Below, piece after piece: positions 52,611 through 62,005 of a DNA stretch of 64,000 nt. The position numbers and the translations under genes are program-made. The notes under the pieces were generated by a model. That model worked only from the letters and a program-made list of their open reading frames with translations. It made no database searches and was not told the DNA's origin. The stretch is from an uncultured Bacteroidales bacterium. Lineage in GTDB: Bacteria > Bacteroidota > Bacteroidia > Bacteroidales > UBA932. How positions within the stretch are numbered: position 1 is the first letter of the stretch; every line of letters starts with the position of its first letter. The stretch lies in assembly GCA_937899055.1 (NCBI GenBank), contig CALBPX010000061.1, positions 57,981 to 121,980 of the forward strand. The letters run 5' to 3'.

Positions 52611-54635
52611 TTATTTTGCAAACTTGGCCTCTCTGAGCAGCCGGCTCTTTACTATGGACAGCCTCTGGATCTGTTGCGTAAGAAGTTTTATTTCTTCTTC
52701 CTTTTCCGGCTCCAGGGCAAGAAGTCTGGCTCTGAGAGTTTCAAGCTGCGAATTTATAACTTTTGACTTGTAAACATAAACCGTTCTGGGCAAAATTGCG
52801 TTCAGGCTGCTGGAAATATTGCCTGCGGACCCTTCTGCCGAGGTGAGGGTCTTGGATATGCCTTCAACGGAACTCTCGATTTTTGAAGAACGGAACCTGT
52901 AGGAAGCGGAAAGGAGGTCTATGGCTCTTGTGGCAATTTCCTGGTCCATATTGCTTACCAGCATCCTCTCCACCTTTGTTGTGCTGTCTGCGGCTCCAAC
53001 CTCTGTAAAGTAGATGTCGTAGATTTTTTTGAGAACAGGGTCTTTAATCTCCAGCCCGTCAACCCTGAGGGCTTCGCTGATATATTCTGCTACGGTGGGT
53101 TCATAAACCTTTTCTCCGCCAACCATGGCGTTGCGCATATTGTGGAGAATGTTCCTTCCGAACTTAATCAGCAGATATACAATGTCTTCCTCGCTCCGCT
53201 TAAGCTCTTCCTGTGCCCTGGTGGCTGCCGTTTTTTCAGTTGCTCTGCGATATGCGGTTGGGTCTGGGGCCGTTACATAGTTCCTCTGCCCGCTCTTATA
53301 CAGCGAAGCCTGATTCATCCTTTCCTGCCTGAGCGAAACAACCTTGTCTGAAAAGTCGCTGCGCCCTACTCCCAGCAGTTCGGCCGCCTTGTTCATGTAG
53401 GCACTCCTTATGCCGGCATCGTCTATCATGGAAACGCTCTGGGCTATCTCGTTAATCATACGCCCTTCTTCGTAGGGGTCGTCGCTGAGATTAGCTGAAA
53501 GCGTACGGTACTGATACAGAATAAAATCCTCTTCTGCACTCTGGAGAAAGTCCTCTATTTCCTCTCTGGTATGCTTGCGGGCGAACGAGTCCGGATCGTC
53601 TCCGTCCGGAATCAGCACAACCTTTACATTCATGCCTTTTTGCAGGAACATGTTTATGCCCTTCAGAGCAGCGTTTATTCCGGCTTTGTCTCCATCGTAG
53701 ATTATGGTGATTTTCTGGGTGAACCTCTTCAGGAGCATTACCTGTTCTTCGGTAAGGGCCGTTCCGCAGCTGGCAACAACGTTTTCTATTCCGGCCTGGT
53801 GCATTGAAATGACATCGGTATAGCCTTCTACCAGGTAGCAGTTCTTGCTCTGCGATATGGCATTCCTTGCCTCATACAGGCCGTAGAGCACGCGTTTTTT
53901 CTGATATACCTCGCTTTCGGGGGAGTTCATGTACTTGACCGGACTTTTGTCTTTGGACAGAATTCTTCCGCCGAAGGCCACTATCTTTCCGTTGAGAGAA
54001 CGGATGGGGAACATCACCCTTTCATGAAACTTGTCTGAAAGTTCTCCGGCATAGGGGCCGTCCTGCTTTTGTACTGAAAGGCCGAGTTCTACCAGAAACT
54101 CTTTCTTGTAACCGGCTGCAATGGCCTGTCTTGTAAAGGAGTCTCTTTCTTTGTCGGCATATCCCAGGGCAAATTCGCGAATGGTTCTTTCTGTAAATCC
54201 TCTTTCCTTGAAGTAACTCAGCCCCACAGCCTTGCCTTCTTCTGTGCCAAAAAGGGCGTCTGTAAATGCCTTGCCTGCATATTCGTTTATGATGAGAAGA
54301 GAATCGCGATGATTCCTCTTCTGAATTTCCTCAAAACTTTCCTGAACGTCGTTTACTTCTATTCCGTATTTGTTGCCGAGCCATTTCAGGGCCTCTACGT
54401 AGGTCATCTGCTCATGCTTCATCAGAAAGGTAATGGCATTGCCTTTTTCGTGGCAGCCAAAGCAGTTGAAATACTGCCTGGTAGGAGAAACATGAAAGCT
54501 CGGGGTCTTTTCCTGATGGAAGGGGCAACAGGCAACATAATCGGAGCCTTGCCGTTTGAGCGGAACAAAGTCTCCGATTACCTGTACAATGTCAATGGAA
54601 TCCCTGATACGGGCTATGGTTGCCTGATCTATCAT
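52611..54635 (-). CDS. dnaG: DNA primase
   Basis: A 674-residue primase that makes RNA primers at the fork. The N-terminal CHC2 zinc finger has C37, H40, C58 and C61. The TOPRIM catalytic part shows LVEGYTDVISMHQAG and IYDGDKAG. The C-terminal third is the variable helicase-interaction region that meets DnaB. It lies between recA (eight bases upstream) and metG, so recA-dnaG-metG are probably one transcript. Confidence 0.96.
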   Translation of the reverse strand: MIDQATIARIRDSIDIVQVIGDFVPLKRQGSDYVACCPFHQEKTPSFHVSPTRQYFNCFGCHEKGNAITFLMKHEQMTYVEALKWLGNKYGIEVNDVQESFEEIQKRNHRDSLLIINEYAGKAFTDALFGTEEGKAVGLSYFKERGFTERTIREFALGYADKERDSFTRQAIAAGYKKEFLVELGLSVQKQDGPYAGELSDKFHERVMFPIRSLNGKIVAFGGRILSKDKSPVKYMNSPESEVYQKKRVLYGLYEARNAISQSKNCYLVEGYTDVISMHQAGIENVVASCGTALTEEQVMLLKRFTQKITIIYDGDKAGINAALKGINMFLQKGMNVKVVLIPDGDDPDSFARKHTREEIEDFLQSAEEDFILYQYRTLSANLSDDPYEEGRMINEIAQSVSMIDDAGIRSAYMNKAAELLGVGRSDFSDKVVSLRQERMNQASLYKSGQRNYVTAPDPTAYRRATEKTAATRAQEELKRSEEDIVYLLIKFGRNILHNMRNAMVGGEKVYEPTVAEYISEALRVDGLEIKDPVLKKIYDIYFTEVGAADSTTKVERMLVSNMDQEIATRAIDLLSASYRFRSSKIESSVEGISKTLTSAEGSAGNISSSLNAILPRTVYVYKSKVINSQLETLRARLLALEPEKEEEIKLLTQQIQRLSIVKSRLLREAKFAK

Positions 54636-54643
54636 CTTAAGTG

Positions 54644-55687
54644 TCAGTCTTTGACTTCCTTAAGGGCCTCTCTGACCTTGGCTTCAATTTCCTCGCAGAG
54701 TTCGGGGTTGTCTTTCAGAAGCTGCTTTACAGCCTCTCTGCCCTGAGCCAGTTTGGAATCGCCGTAGCTGAACCAGCTGCCGCTCTTCTTGATGACATTC
54801 AGTTCTACGCCCAGATCTACAATTTCTCCAACCTTGGAGATACCTTCGCCAAATACAATGTCAAACTCTGCCTTACGGAAAGGCGGGGCCATCTTGTTCT
54901 TTACGATTTTAACCCTTGCACGGTTGCCGGTAGGATCGTCGCCGTCTTTAATCTGGTTGAGCTTTCTTACATCCAGACGGACTGATGCGTAGAATTTGAG
55001 GGCGTTACCGCCGGTAGTGGTTTCCGGATTACCGAACATGATGCCGATCTTTTCTCTGAGCTGGTTGATGAAGATGCAGCAGGTGTTAGTCTTGGAAATG
55101 TTTGCAGTAAGCTTCCTCAGGGCCTGGCTCATCAGCCTTGCCTGAAGACCCATTTTGCTGTCTCCCATATCGCCCTCAATCTCAGCCTTTGGAGTAAGAG
55201 CTGCTACGGAGTCTATAACCACGACATCAACTGCTCCGGAGCGGATCAGGCTGTCTGCAATTTCCAGAGCCTGCTCACCGTTGTCCGGCTGTGAAATAAG
55301 AAGCGTATCAACATTTACACCCAGTTTTTTTGCATAGGTGCGGTCAAATGCATGTTCTGCGTCAATGATGGCAGCAATGCCGCCGGCTTTCTGGGCTTCT
55401 GCCACAGCATGTATTGCCAAGGTGGTCTTTCCGCTGCTCTCAGGCCCATAAATTTCTATAACCCTGCCTCTGGGATAGCCCCCGATTCCAAGCGCATGGT
55501 CCAGCGCAATGGAACCTGTAGGGATAATTGAAACATCAAATTTTGGCTGGTCTCCCAACTTCATGATCGTACCCTTGCCGAAATCCTTCTCAATCTTGTC
55601 CAGAGTGGCCTGCAGGGCCTTCAGCTTTTCAGCATTTACATTCCCGTTCTGCACGGAAGTTGCTTCATTCTCTTTCTCTTTAGCCAT
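54644..55687 (-). CDS. recA: Recombinase A
   Basis: A 347-residue RecA with Walker A GPESSGKT (residues 81-88), Walker [11 protein letters not shown], the L1/L2 loop regions ([17 protein letters not shown], then [20 protein letters not shown]) and a typical acidic C-terminus. It catalyses strand exchange and, where LexA exists, triggers the SOS response. It is first in recA-dnaG-metG. A perfect palindrome of LexA-site type lies upstream, next to the putative -7 element. Confidence 0.98.
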   Translation of the reverse strand: MAKEKENEATSVQNGNVNAEKLKALQATLDKIEKDFGKGTIMKLGDQPKFDVSIIPTGSIALDHALGIGGYPRGRVIEIYGPESSGKTTLAIHAVAEAQKAGGIAAIIDAEHAFDRTYAKKLGVNVDTLLISQPDNGEQALEIADSLIRSGAVDVVVIDSVAALTPKAEIEGDMGDSKMGLQARLMSQALRKLTANISKTNTCCIFINQLREKIGIMFGNPETTTGGNALKFYASVRLDVRKLNQIKDGDDPTGNRARVKIVKNKMAPPFRKAEFDIVFGEGISKVGEIVDLGVELNVIKKSGSWFSYGDSKLAQGREAVKQLLKDNPELCEEIEAKVREALKEVKD

Positions 55688-55757
55688 AGTATAAAATTTT
55701 AGATGTGTTTATAACCTTACAAATATAATCAAAATACCGATGTGTTTTTTCACGATG

Positions 55758-55765
55758 CAAAAGTA
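55758..55765 (-). promoter_or_regulatory. Putative -7 element of recA
   Basis: On the minus strand this reads TACTTTTG (TAnnTTTG), 70 bases upstream of the recA start. No clean TTTG -33 element stands at 19-20 bases; that position falls inside the palindrome at 55775-55793. Confidence 0.55.
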
Positions 55766-55774
55766 AAGTCCGGT

Positions 55775-55793
55775 TTTGACAACTCTTGTCAAA
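55775..55793. promoter_or_regulatory. Candidate SOS (LexA-like) operator at recA
   Basis: TTTGACA-ACTCT-TGTCAAA is a perfect 7-bp inverted repeat with a five-base centre, located where the -33 region of the recA promoter should be, and about 70 bases upstream of the divergent rlmN. Position and symmetry fit a repressor operator; LexA as the binder is inference, as no lexA gene is in the window. Confidence 0.6.
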
Positions 55794-55837
55794 GATTAAA
55801 AAGTTTCGTTATTTTTTCAAAACGGGTTCAAATGCCT

Positions 55838-55845
55838 TATCTTTG
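55838..55845 (+). promoter_or_regulatory. Putative -7 element for rlmN
   Basis: TATCTTTG matches TAnnTTTG, 17 bases before the rlmN ATG. The -33 side (TTTC about 20 bases upstream) is weak. Confidence 0.45.
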
Positions 55846-55862
55846 TCTGAAAGAGTGCGTCT

Positions 55863-56915
55863 ATGAAACAGAAACTGCTTGGCATGACATTGGATGAACT
55901 GAAGGAAGTCTGCCTTCAGGAGGGCCTGCCGGGCTTTACGGCAAAGCAGATTTGCAACTGGCTGTACCGTAAACATGTAACTTCTTTCTCTGAGATGACC
56001 AATCTGTCTTTGAAGGCCAGGCAGCTGCTGAGCAGTAAATATGAAACGGGGGCGGTGCCTTACTTCAAATACGCTCTCAGCAAGGACGGAACCAGAAAGT
56101 ATCTTTTTGAAGCCGGGGCCTCTTCCGGAATTTTTGTTGAGGCGGTAATGATTCCTGACAGAGACCGCAAGACTCTCTGCGTTTCTTCTCAGGCCGGTTG
56201 CCGTATGAACTGCAGCTTCTGCATGACCGGAAGGCAGGGCTTTCACGGGCAGCTGGATGCGGCTCAGATTCTCTCCCAGTTTTTCTTCATAGATGAGGCC
56301 GACGATTTGACCAACGCCGTGTTTATGGGAATGGGGGAACCGCTGGACAATCTGGACCAGGTCTTGCGGGCAATAGAAGTTCTTACGTCTGACTGGGGAT
56401 GCGGCTGGAGCCCCAAGAGGATAACCGTGAGCTCTATAGGGGTTAACAAGTCGGTTGCAGACGGGGGAACGGGGGCTTCGCCTCTGGAAAGGTTCCTTGA
56501 TGAAAGCCGTGCGCATCTGGCCATAAGCCTTCACAATCCATTCCATAAAGAAAGGCTTGAAATCATGCCCTGTGAAGCTGCGTTTCCTCTGGAAAGGACA
56601 TTGCAGATAATCCGCCGCTACGACTTTACAGGCCAGCGCCGTGTAAGTTTTGAGTATATAATGTTCAAGGGGCTCAGCGATGGTCCTGCTCACGCCAAGG
56701 CACTGATAACCATGCTCAGGGGCCTTGAATGCAGGGTGAACCTCATCCGTTTCCATGATATCGGCGACACCAGATACGTTCCTTCCGACATGAAGACCGT
56801 CCAGCAGTTTGAGGATGCGCTCAACGCTGCCGGAATAACCGCAACATTGAGGGCTTCACGCGGCCAGGATATAGAGGCGGCGTGCGGTATGCTCAGCGGC
56901 AAGAATCAAAGATAA
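55863..56915 (+). CDS. rlmN: Dual-specificity 23S rRNA/tRNA adenine-C2 methyltransferase
   Basis: A 350-residue radical-SAM enzyme that methylates A2503 of 23S rRNA and A37 of some tRNAs. The radical-SAM cysteines are C113, C117 and C120 (CRMNCSFC). GMGEPLDNLDQV, ISLHNPFHKER and LRASRGQDIEAACGML are family signatures, and the last contains the Cys used in catalysis. It is divergent from recA and 41 bases before the second patatin-barrel gene. Confidence 0.96.
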   Translation: MKQKLLGMTLDELKEVCLQEGLPGFTAKQICNWLYRKHVTSFSEMTNLSLKARQLLSSKYETGAVPYFKYALSKDGTRKYLFEAGASSGIFVEAVMIPDRDRKTLCVSSQAGCRMNCSFCMTGRQGFHGQLDAAQILSQFFFIDEADDLTNAVFMGMGEPLDNLDQVLRAIEVLTSDWGCGWSPKRITVSSIGVNKSVADGGTGASPLERFLDESRAHLAISLHNPFHKERLEIMPCEAAFPLERTLQIIRRYDFTGQRRVSFEYIMFKGLSDGPAHAKALITMLRGLECRVNLIRFHDIGDTRYVPSDMKTVQQFEDALNAAGITATLRASRGQDIEAACGMLSGKNQR

Positions 56916-56956
56916 TCTGTATATTTGTAAAGGACTAGAAATAAAACGGCGCAGCT

Positions 56957-59296
56957 ATGTATTCAGAATTTTCACACCGCACGTCACCCCGTGCCCGTAT
57001 ATGTGGCTTTTTCAGAAACCTGATGCTCTGCCTTGGGATGGTTCTGATGACTTTTTCCAACGCAATGGCTGAGGAAAATTCCGGGGAACCGGCCCAGAAG
57101 AAAAAGATCAAGATTGCTCTGGTACTTTGCGGAGGAGGGGCTAAGGGAATGGCTCATATTGGGGTTATCAAGAAGTTGGAAGAGCTTGGTATAAAGCCAG
57201 ATATGGTGCTGGGTACATCCATAGGGGCGTTGGTTGGCGGCTTGTATGCAATGGGCTACAGTTCTGCCCAGATGGATTCCATAGTATGCAATGCAGACTG
57301 GGACTATCTGCTTTCGGACAACATAAAAAGGGAAGACCTGAACTTTTCCAAGAAGATGGACGAGGAAAAGTTCTTCCTGAACATACCGCTGGATGATTTC
57401 CGCGGAGAGGTGGACCGTGAGGCTAAGACCGAGAGCAAAGGCATGATTTCCCTGCCTGGCGGATTTGTCAGCGGGAACAATGTACTCAACCTTCTGAACG
57501 GCCTGGCCATAGGCTATCAGGATTCCATAGACTTTAACAAGCTTCCCATACCTTTTACCTGCATAGCCACAGACCTGGCTACCGGAGAAGAAGTTGTGCT
57601 GGATCATGGAGTTCTGCCACTGGCCATGAGGGCAAGCATGGCTATCCCCGGTTTCTTTGCTCCCGTAACCATAGACGGCAAAGTGTTGGTTGACGGCGGA
57701 GTGGTGAATAACTTTCCGGTGGATATTGCAAGGCAGAAGGGAGCAGATATAGTAATAGGCGTAGATGTCCAGACAGACCTTGCCGGTGCCCAGGACCTTA
57801 AGAGCATAGATGCTGTACTGATGCAGCTGATAAGCCTGATGGGCAACGATCTTTTTGAGGAAAACAAGAAAAATACGGACATTTACATGCACCCCGATGT
57901 GCAGAAGTTCGGAGTGCTGAGCTTCAATCCGGAAGCCGTAAAGGAACTTATGGCAAACGGCTACAAGGCCGCCGACGAGAGAGACGAGGTACTGCGGGCT
58001 TTGGCCAAACTGGTAGGAGAAAGCGGGGGCAACAGCCGTGCAGACAGGGCCGTAGCAGTTTACCGTTCAAGATTTATGATAGGAAACATCATACTTGACG
58101 GAGCCGATGACCTGGACCGCGAATGGCTGATGAAACTTGCCGGCCTGAAGGAGCATCAGGTAATAAACGGTTCCCAGATAAACAATGCAATATCTGTGTT
58201 CAACGGCACTCAGGCATTTTCGCAGGTTACCTATCTGCTTAGGAAAACAAGCGGAAGCCAGGCCAGCGGCATTCAGGAATATGATCTGGTTTTCAAGTTC
58301 GTAAAGGGTAAGCCCAATGTGGTAAGCCTTGGTGCAAGGTACGATACAGAAGAGGCGGCGGCCATGCTTCTGAGGCTCGGTTTCCGCCAGTATGCAATGC
58401 ACGGCCCAAAGGCCAGCCTTACGGCAAGGTTGAGCTACAACCCTTATGTAAAGCTGGAGTACGACCAACTGTTCAAGGAGTTTACCCGTCTGGAAGTCAG
58501 CTATATGTTTTCCAACAAGGATGTAAATATCTATTCCAACAAAGCCTCTCACAACAACATTTCCTATGTATATAACGGGTTTGAGGCGGCTATGGCCAAC
58601 ATCAGGTATTTCCGCGATTTTGACATAAGGCTGGGAGCCAAGTTGGAGAACTACAAGTTCACTAGGTTTCTGACCTCTTCGGATGACTTCAGCGGAAGGC
58701 TCAAGGCCAAGAGCTATGTCTCCGTTTTTGCCCGCGGCATTATGGATACAAGAGACCGCAAGTACTTTTCCAACCGTGGAATGTTCATGCAGATAGATGC
58801 TTCTTATTATCTTCTGGGCTTCCATTCCGGGTTCAAGAGTTTTTCTTCTCTTATGCTCAGCCTACATTCTGCAATAGACTTGGGCCATGATTTTGTAGTA
58901 GAGCCTCATGTTTACGGCCGCATCAACATACGCAACCGCAGCGAACTTCCTTTCTACAACTATGTGGGAGGCAGCGAGCCGGGCCGTTATGTAGATCATC
59001 AGATTCCGTTCATGGGCATCAACTATGCCAATGCCTTTGACAACTCGGTGAGCGTGTTCAGGGCCGATTTGCGCCGTAAGGTAGGCAAGAGCCACTTCCT
59101 GTATCTGATAGGCAATTATCTGCGTAACGGAGAAAGTGCAGACAAGATGGTCAGCCTGGATCACAAGGGTTATTGGGGCTTTGCCGCTCAATATGCGTAC
59201 CAGACCAAGCTCGGGCCTCTGACCTTCAACATCCACTGGAGCGATTACAACAAGAAAAAGGTAGGGGCTTACCTGTCTTTCGGCTACTACTTCTGA
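56957..59296 (+). CDS. Patatin-like phospholipase with outer-membrane barrel, second copy
   Basis: A 779-residue exported protein. After an N-terminal signal segment (about 15-38) comes a patatin domain with GGGAKG (59-64), GTSIG (86-90, Ser88) and the catalytic Asp in DGGVVNNFP (about 247). A POTRA-like region (IILDGADDLDREWLMKLAGL) and a C-terminal beta-barrel with many alternating aromatic strands follow. The ending SFGYYF, with a terminal aromatic, suits outer-membrane insertion. It is a distant paralogue of the gene at 17688; recX starts 21 bases after it. Confidence 0.88.
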   Translation: MYSEFSHRTSPRARICGFFRNLMLCLGMVLMTFSNAMAEENSGEPAQKKKIKIALVLCGGGAKGMAHIGVIKKLEELGIKPDMVLGTSIGALVGGLYAMGYSSAQMDSIVCNADWDYLLSDNIKREDLNFSKKMDEEKFFLNIPLDDFRGEVDREAKTESKGMISLPGGFVSGNNVLNLLNGLAIGYQDSIDFNKLPIPFTCIATDLATGEEVVLDHGVLPLAMRASMAIPGFFAPVTIDGKVLVDGGVVNNFPVDIARQKGADIVIGVDVQTDLAGAQDLKSIDAVLMQLISLMGNDLFEENKKNTDIYMHPDVQKFGVLSFNPEAVKELMANGYKAADERDEVLRALAKLVGESGGNSRADRAVAVYRSRFMIGNIILDGADDLDREWLMKLAGLKEHQVINGSQINNAISVFNGTQAFSQVTYLLRKTSGSQASGIQEYDLVFKFVKGKPNVVSLGARYDTEEAAAMLLRLGFRQYAMHGPKASLTARLSYNPYVKLEYDQLFKEFTRLEVSYMFSNKDVNIYSNKASHNNISYVYNGFEAAMANIRYFRDFDIRLGAKLENYKFTRFLTSSDDFSGRLKAKSYVSVFARGIMDTRDRKYFSNRGMFMQIDASYYLLGFHSGFKSFSSLMLSLHSAIDLGHDFVVEPHVYGRINIRNRSELPFYNYVGGSEPGRYVDHQIPFMGINYANAFDNSVSVFRADLRRKVGKSHFLYLIGNYLRNGESADKMVSLDHKGYWGFAAQYAYQTKLGPLTFNIHWSDYNKKKVGAYLSFGYYF

Positions 59297-59317
59297 TACT
59301 TTGAAGTTCTGCTTTGT

Positions 59318-59911
59318 ATGAAACAGGAAAAGGAATTTGCCAGAAACAGGCTCATGGCCTTGTGCTCCCGAAGGGAAATATCTTCCGCCCAGGCCCGTGA
59401 AAAACTTCTGAAGATGCTTCCGGATGCAACTGCAAAAGAAGCTGACGAAATTGTAGGCAGTCTGAAAGCCGCCGGATACATAGACGACGCCCGTTTTGCC
59501 GGAGCATTTACAAGAGACCGGCTCCGCTTTTCCAAGTGGGGGCCACAGAAGATTCTCAAGGGGCTCAGCGATGCCGGTGTGGAAAAGACAATCGCTGAGC
59601 AAGCTGTTGAAGCAGAGGAAACTCTGGCTCTGAAAGTTCTGAGCGACCTCCTTTCCAAAAAGAGGAAAGAGCTTGAAACAAGGCATGAGAAGAAAGTTGC
59701 GGAATACAAGACTAAGTTGGAAGCACTGCAACGGGAACTCAGCAGTATTCAGCAGGGAGATTTCCGTCAGAAGGCTTCTTTGCAGAGGAAGATTTATGCC
59801 CTGCAGATGAAGATGAGAATGGGTGCGCTCCAGGTCAGAGAGGCTCTTGCGGCCTATGCCCGTACAAAGGGTTTTCCTACGGAGCTGATTGACCGTTGCG
59901 GAATAAAATAA
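59318..59911 (+). CDS. recX: Regulatory protein RecX, extended
   Basis: A 197-residue RecX-family protein, which restrains RecA filament growth. The three-helix repeats are visible: ALCSRREISSAQAREKLLKM, then AAGYIDDARFAGAFTRDRLR and KWGPQKILKGLSDAGV. It is longer than the usual ~155 residues: a charged coiled-coil stretch (about 105-165, SKKRKELETRHEKKVAEYKT and following) is inserted before the last helical repeat (QVREALAAYARTKGF). It lies 3.6 kb from recA rather than next to it. Confidence 0.85.
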   Translation: MKQEKEFARNRLMALCSRREISSAQAREKLLKMLPDATAKEADEIVGSLKAAGYIDDARFAGAFTRDRLRFSKWGPQKILKGLSDAGVEKTIAEQAVEAEETLALKVLSDLLSKKRKELETRHEKKVAEYKTKLEALQRELSSIQQGDFRQKASLQRKIYALQMKMRMGALQVREALAAYARTKGFPTELIDRCGIK

Positions 59912-59933
59912 GTTTTTGGATTAGAATGTTTTT

Positions 59934-61988
59934 ATGGCGATGAAAAGAAATAATATTTGTTTAGCCGTTTTGCTGGCTGTTGTTTTCCAGTGCTTTATCC
60001 TTGAGGCCAAGGCCTTTGACAAGCAACCCTCATACAACATTTACCCGATACCGCAGAAGATGGAGATTGGTGATCAATCATGCAATTTTGCTCAAGGCAG
60101 CAAGGTGAACGTTGTTGCTGAACCGCTGATAGATCAGGTAACTCTGGACAGGGCCCGTCAGATATTGGAGGACCATGGGTTTGAATATGAGTTTTCTGAC
60201 AGTTACAAAAGCGGCTGTGCCAATATTCTTCTGGGAGTGTTCCGTTCCAATGCGGTTGTGGATAAGACTGCCGGCCAGTGGAAGCTTGACAGAAAATATC
60301 TGGAAGCGGCCGGTGAACAGTCAGGCATGTACGATGCCCACATACTCTGCCTTACAAACAGCGGCCTCCTGAACAAAGCCTTGGGCAAAAATAGCAGGAA
60401 GGAGAGTGAATTTGTGGCCCAAGTGCTTATCCTTGGGGTAAATACAGACGCCGTATTCTGTGGCCTTGCTTCTTTGGAGCAGATACTCGACCATACTTCC
60501 ACGCCGGCTGTAACCATATACGACTGGGCGGACGTAAAACATCGCGGAGTAATAGAAGGATATTACGGCGTGCCTTACTCTGCTGAAGTTACCAAAGACC
60601 TGTTCCGCTTCATGGCCCGCTACAAGCTGAACACCTACATGTATGGCGCAAAGAGCGACCCTTACCATTCAAGATACTGGGGCGAGCCTTATCCTGCATC
60701 CATTACGCCTGAGCAGGAGAGAGTAGGGTATCTGACCGGGGACATGATGAAAGACATTGCGGAGACCGCACGGCAGAACAAGGTCGATTTCATCTGGGCC
60801 ATCCATCCCGGAAAAGCATTTGCCGAGGGGACTGACAAGGATGTGATTCAGCACATCATGAATAAGTTCGAAAGTATGTACTCTCTGGGAGTAAGGCAGT
60901 TCGGAGTGTTTGTCGATGACGTTGGCGTAAGTTCCGACCCCAAGCTCCTGAAGCTTTGTGCGGACAACCTTGCACTGCTCCAGAATACCATGGACAACAA
61001 GTGGAACAAAAAGGGAGCAGTTCCGGCCGATACCGTAAAACCTTTGCAGTATGTACCTCAGCTGTACGCTTATTCCTGGGTTGACAGGGCAAAGGGCCGC
61101 GCTTTCTTTTCTTCACTGAAAAACGTGCCTGAAAAGGTAAACATCTACATCACGGGAGCCAACGTGTGGTCTGTTCCCAATAACCAGGACATTGACCATG
61201 TTCGCCTCGGCGATGATAATGACGGGCTTGGCCTTGGGCGGGTTCCAGGCTGGTGGTGGAACTACCTGTGCAACGATCAGGACATGACCAAACTCTTCAT
61301 CTCAGACATGTACACCAACTTCAGGGACGAAAGCCATATATATTCCACAAGCCGCATACCTGCTGACGTTACTCTCAAAACCCTGATAGTAAATCCTATG
61401 CAGCAGGGCGAACTTTCAAAGATAGGAATCTTCAGCGTGGGGGACTATGCCTGGAACACATCTGCCTTCAACAGTATGCGAAGCTGGGAGGTTGCCGTTC
61501 CGGCCGTAGTTGGAAACGAAAGGGCACAAGACCTTTTCAACATAATTCCGGCTCTCCGGTATTACGACAGCGATGAATTCGAGTATCTGATTACTCGCTA
61601 CAAGCAGTCTGTGGAAAGAGGCAGGCCTGCTCCCGGCGCTCTGATTGCCGAACTTAAGAAGGTAAATGCTTCCTGCATCGCGATAAAGAAAATGAAAGAC
61701 TCCCCCGATGAGTCTGACCGTCTTTTCTACAAAGATATCAGGCCGTGGCTGCTGAAGCTTGAGGCCATGACTAAGGAAGCTGCCCTCCTTCTTGAAAAGA
61801 AGCATCCGGAGTTTGCTGCGTCTTCTTCATATAGAGATATTCCTCATCGCGATTATGAAAAAGATCCAGACTTCAGCTTTGAGATACTGGGCGGAATGGG
61901 AGAGCATATAGAAATGGCGGAACGCACCGCAGAGCCTTCCGCCAAATGTCTCCTGCCATTCATCCAGTGGCTGAGAGAGCAGAACTGA
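59934..61988 (+). CDS. GH84 beta-N-acetylglucosaminidase
   Basis: A 684-residue exported glycoside hydrolase. A signal peptide (LAVLLAVVFQCFILEAKA) is followed by a GH20b-like N-terminal domain (about 30-190) and the GH84 catalytic barrel: GVIEGYYGVPYSAEVTKDLF, then NTYMYGAKSDPYH, VDFIWAIHPG and FGVFVDDVG. D328-D329 are the catalytic pair of the substrate-assisted mechanism. Relatives such as the Bacteroides OGA-type enzyme remove O-GlcNAc or act on hexosamine glycans. The helical C-terminal region is present, without added carbohydrate-binding modules. The ATG at 59940 is an alternative start. Confidence 0.92.
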   Translation: MAMKRNNICLAVLLAVVFQCFILEAKAFDKQPSYNIYPIPQKMEIGDQSCNFAQGSKVNVVAEPLIDQVTLDRARQILEDHGFEYEFSDSYKSGCANILLGVFRSNAVVDKTAGQWKLDRKYLEAAGEQSGMYDAHILCLTNSGLLNKALGKNSRKESEFVAQVLILGVNTDAVFCGLASLEQILDHTSTPAVTIYDWADVKHRGVIEGYYGVPYSAEVTKDLFRFMARYKLNTYMYGAKSDPYHSRYWGEPYPASITPEQERVGYLTGDMMKDIAETARQNKVDFIWAIHPGKAFAEGTDKDVIQHIMNKFESMYSLGVRQFGVFVDDVGVSSDPKLLKLCADNLALLQNTMDNKWNKKGAVPADTVKPLQYVPQLYAYSWVDRAKGRAFFSSLKNVPEKVNIYITGANVWSVPNNQDIDHVRLGDDNDGLGLGRVPGWWWNYLCNDQDMTKLFISDMYTNFRDESHIYSTSRIPADVTLKTLIVNPMQQGELSKIGIFSVGDYAWNTSAFNSMRSWEVAVPAVVGNERAQDLFNIIPALRYYDSDEFEYLITRYKQSVERGRPAPGALIAELKKVNASCIAIKKMKDSPDESDRLFYKDIRPWLLKLEAMTKEAALLLEKKHPEFAASSSYRDIPHRDYEKDPDFSFEILGGMGEHIEMAERTAEPSAKCLLPFIQWLREQN

Positions 61989-62005
61989 CCTATCAGGGAT
62001 TCAGG

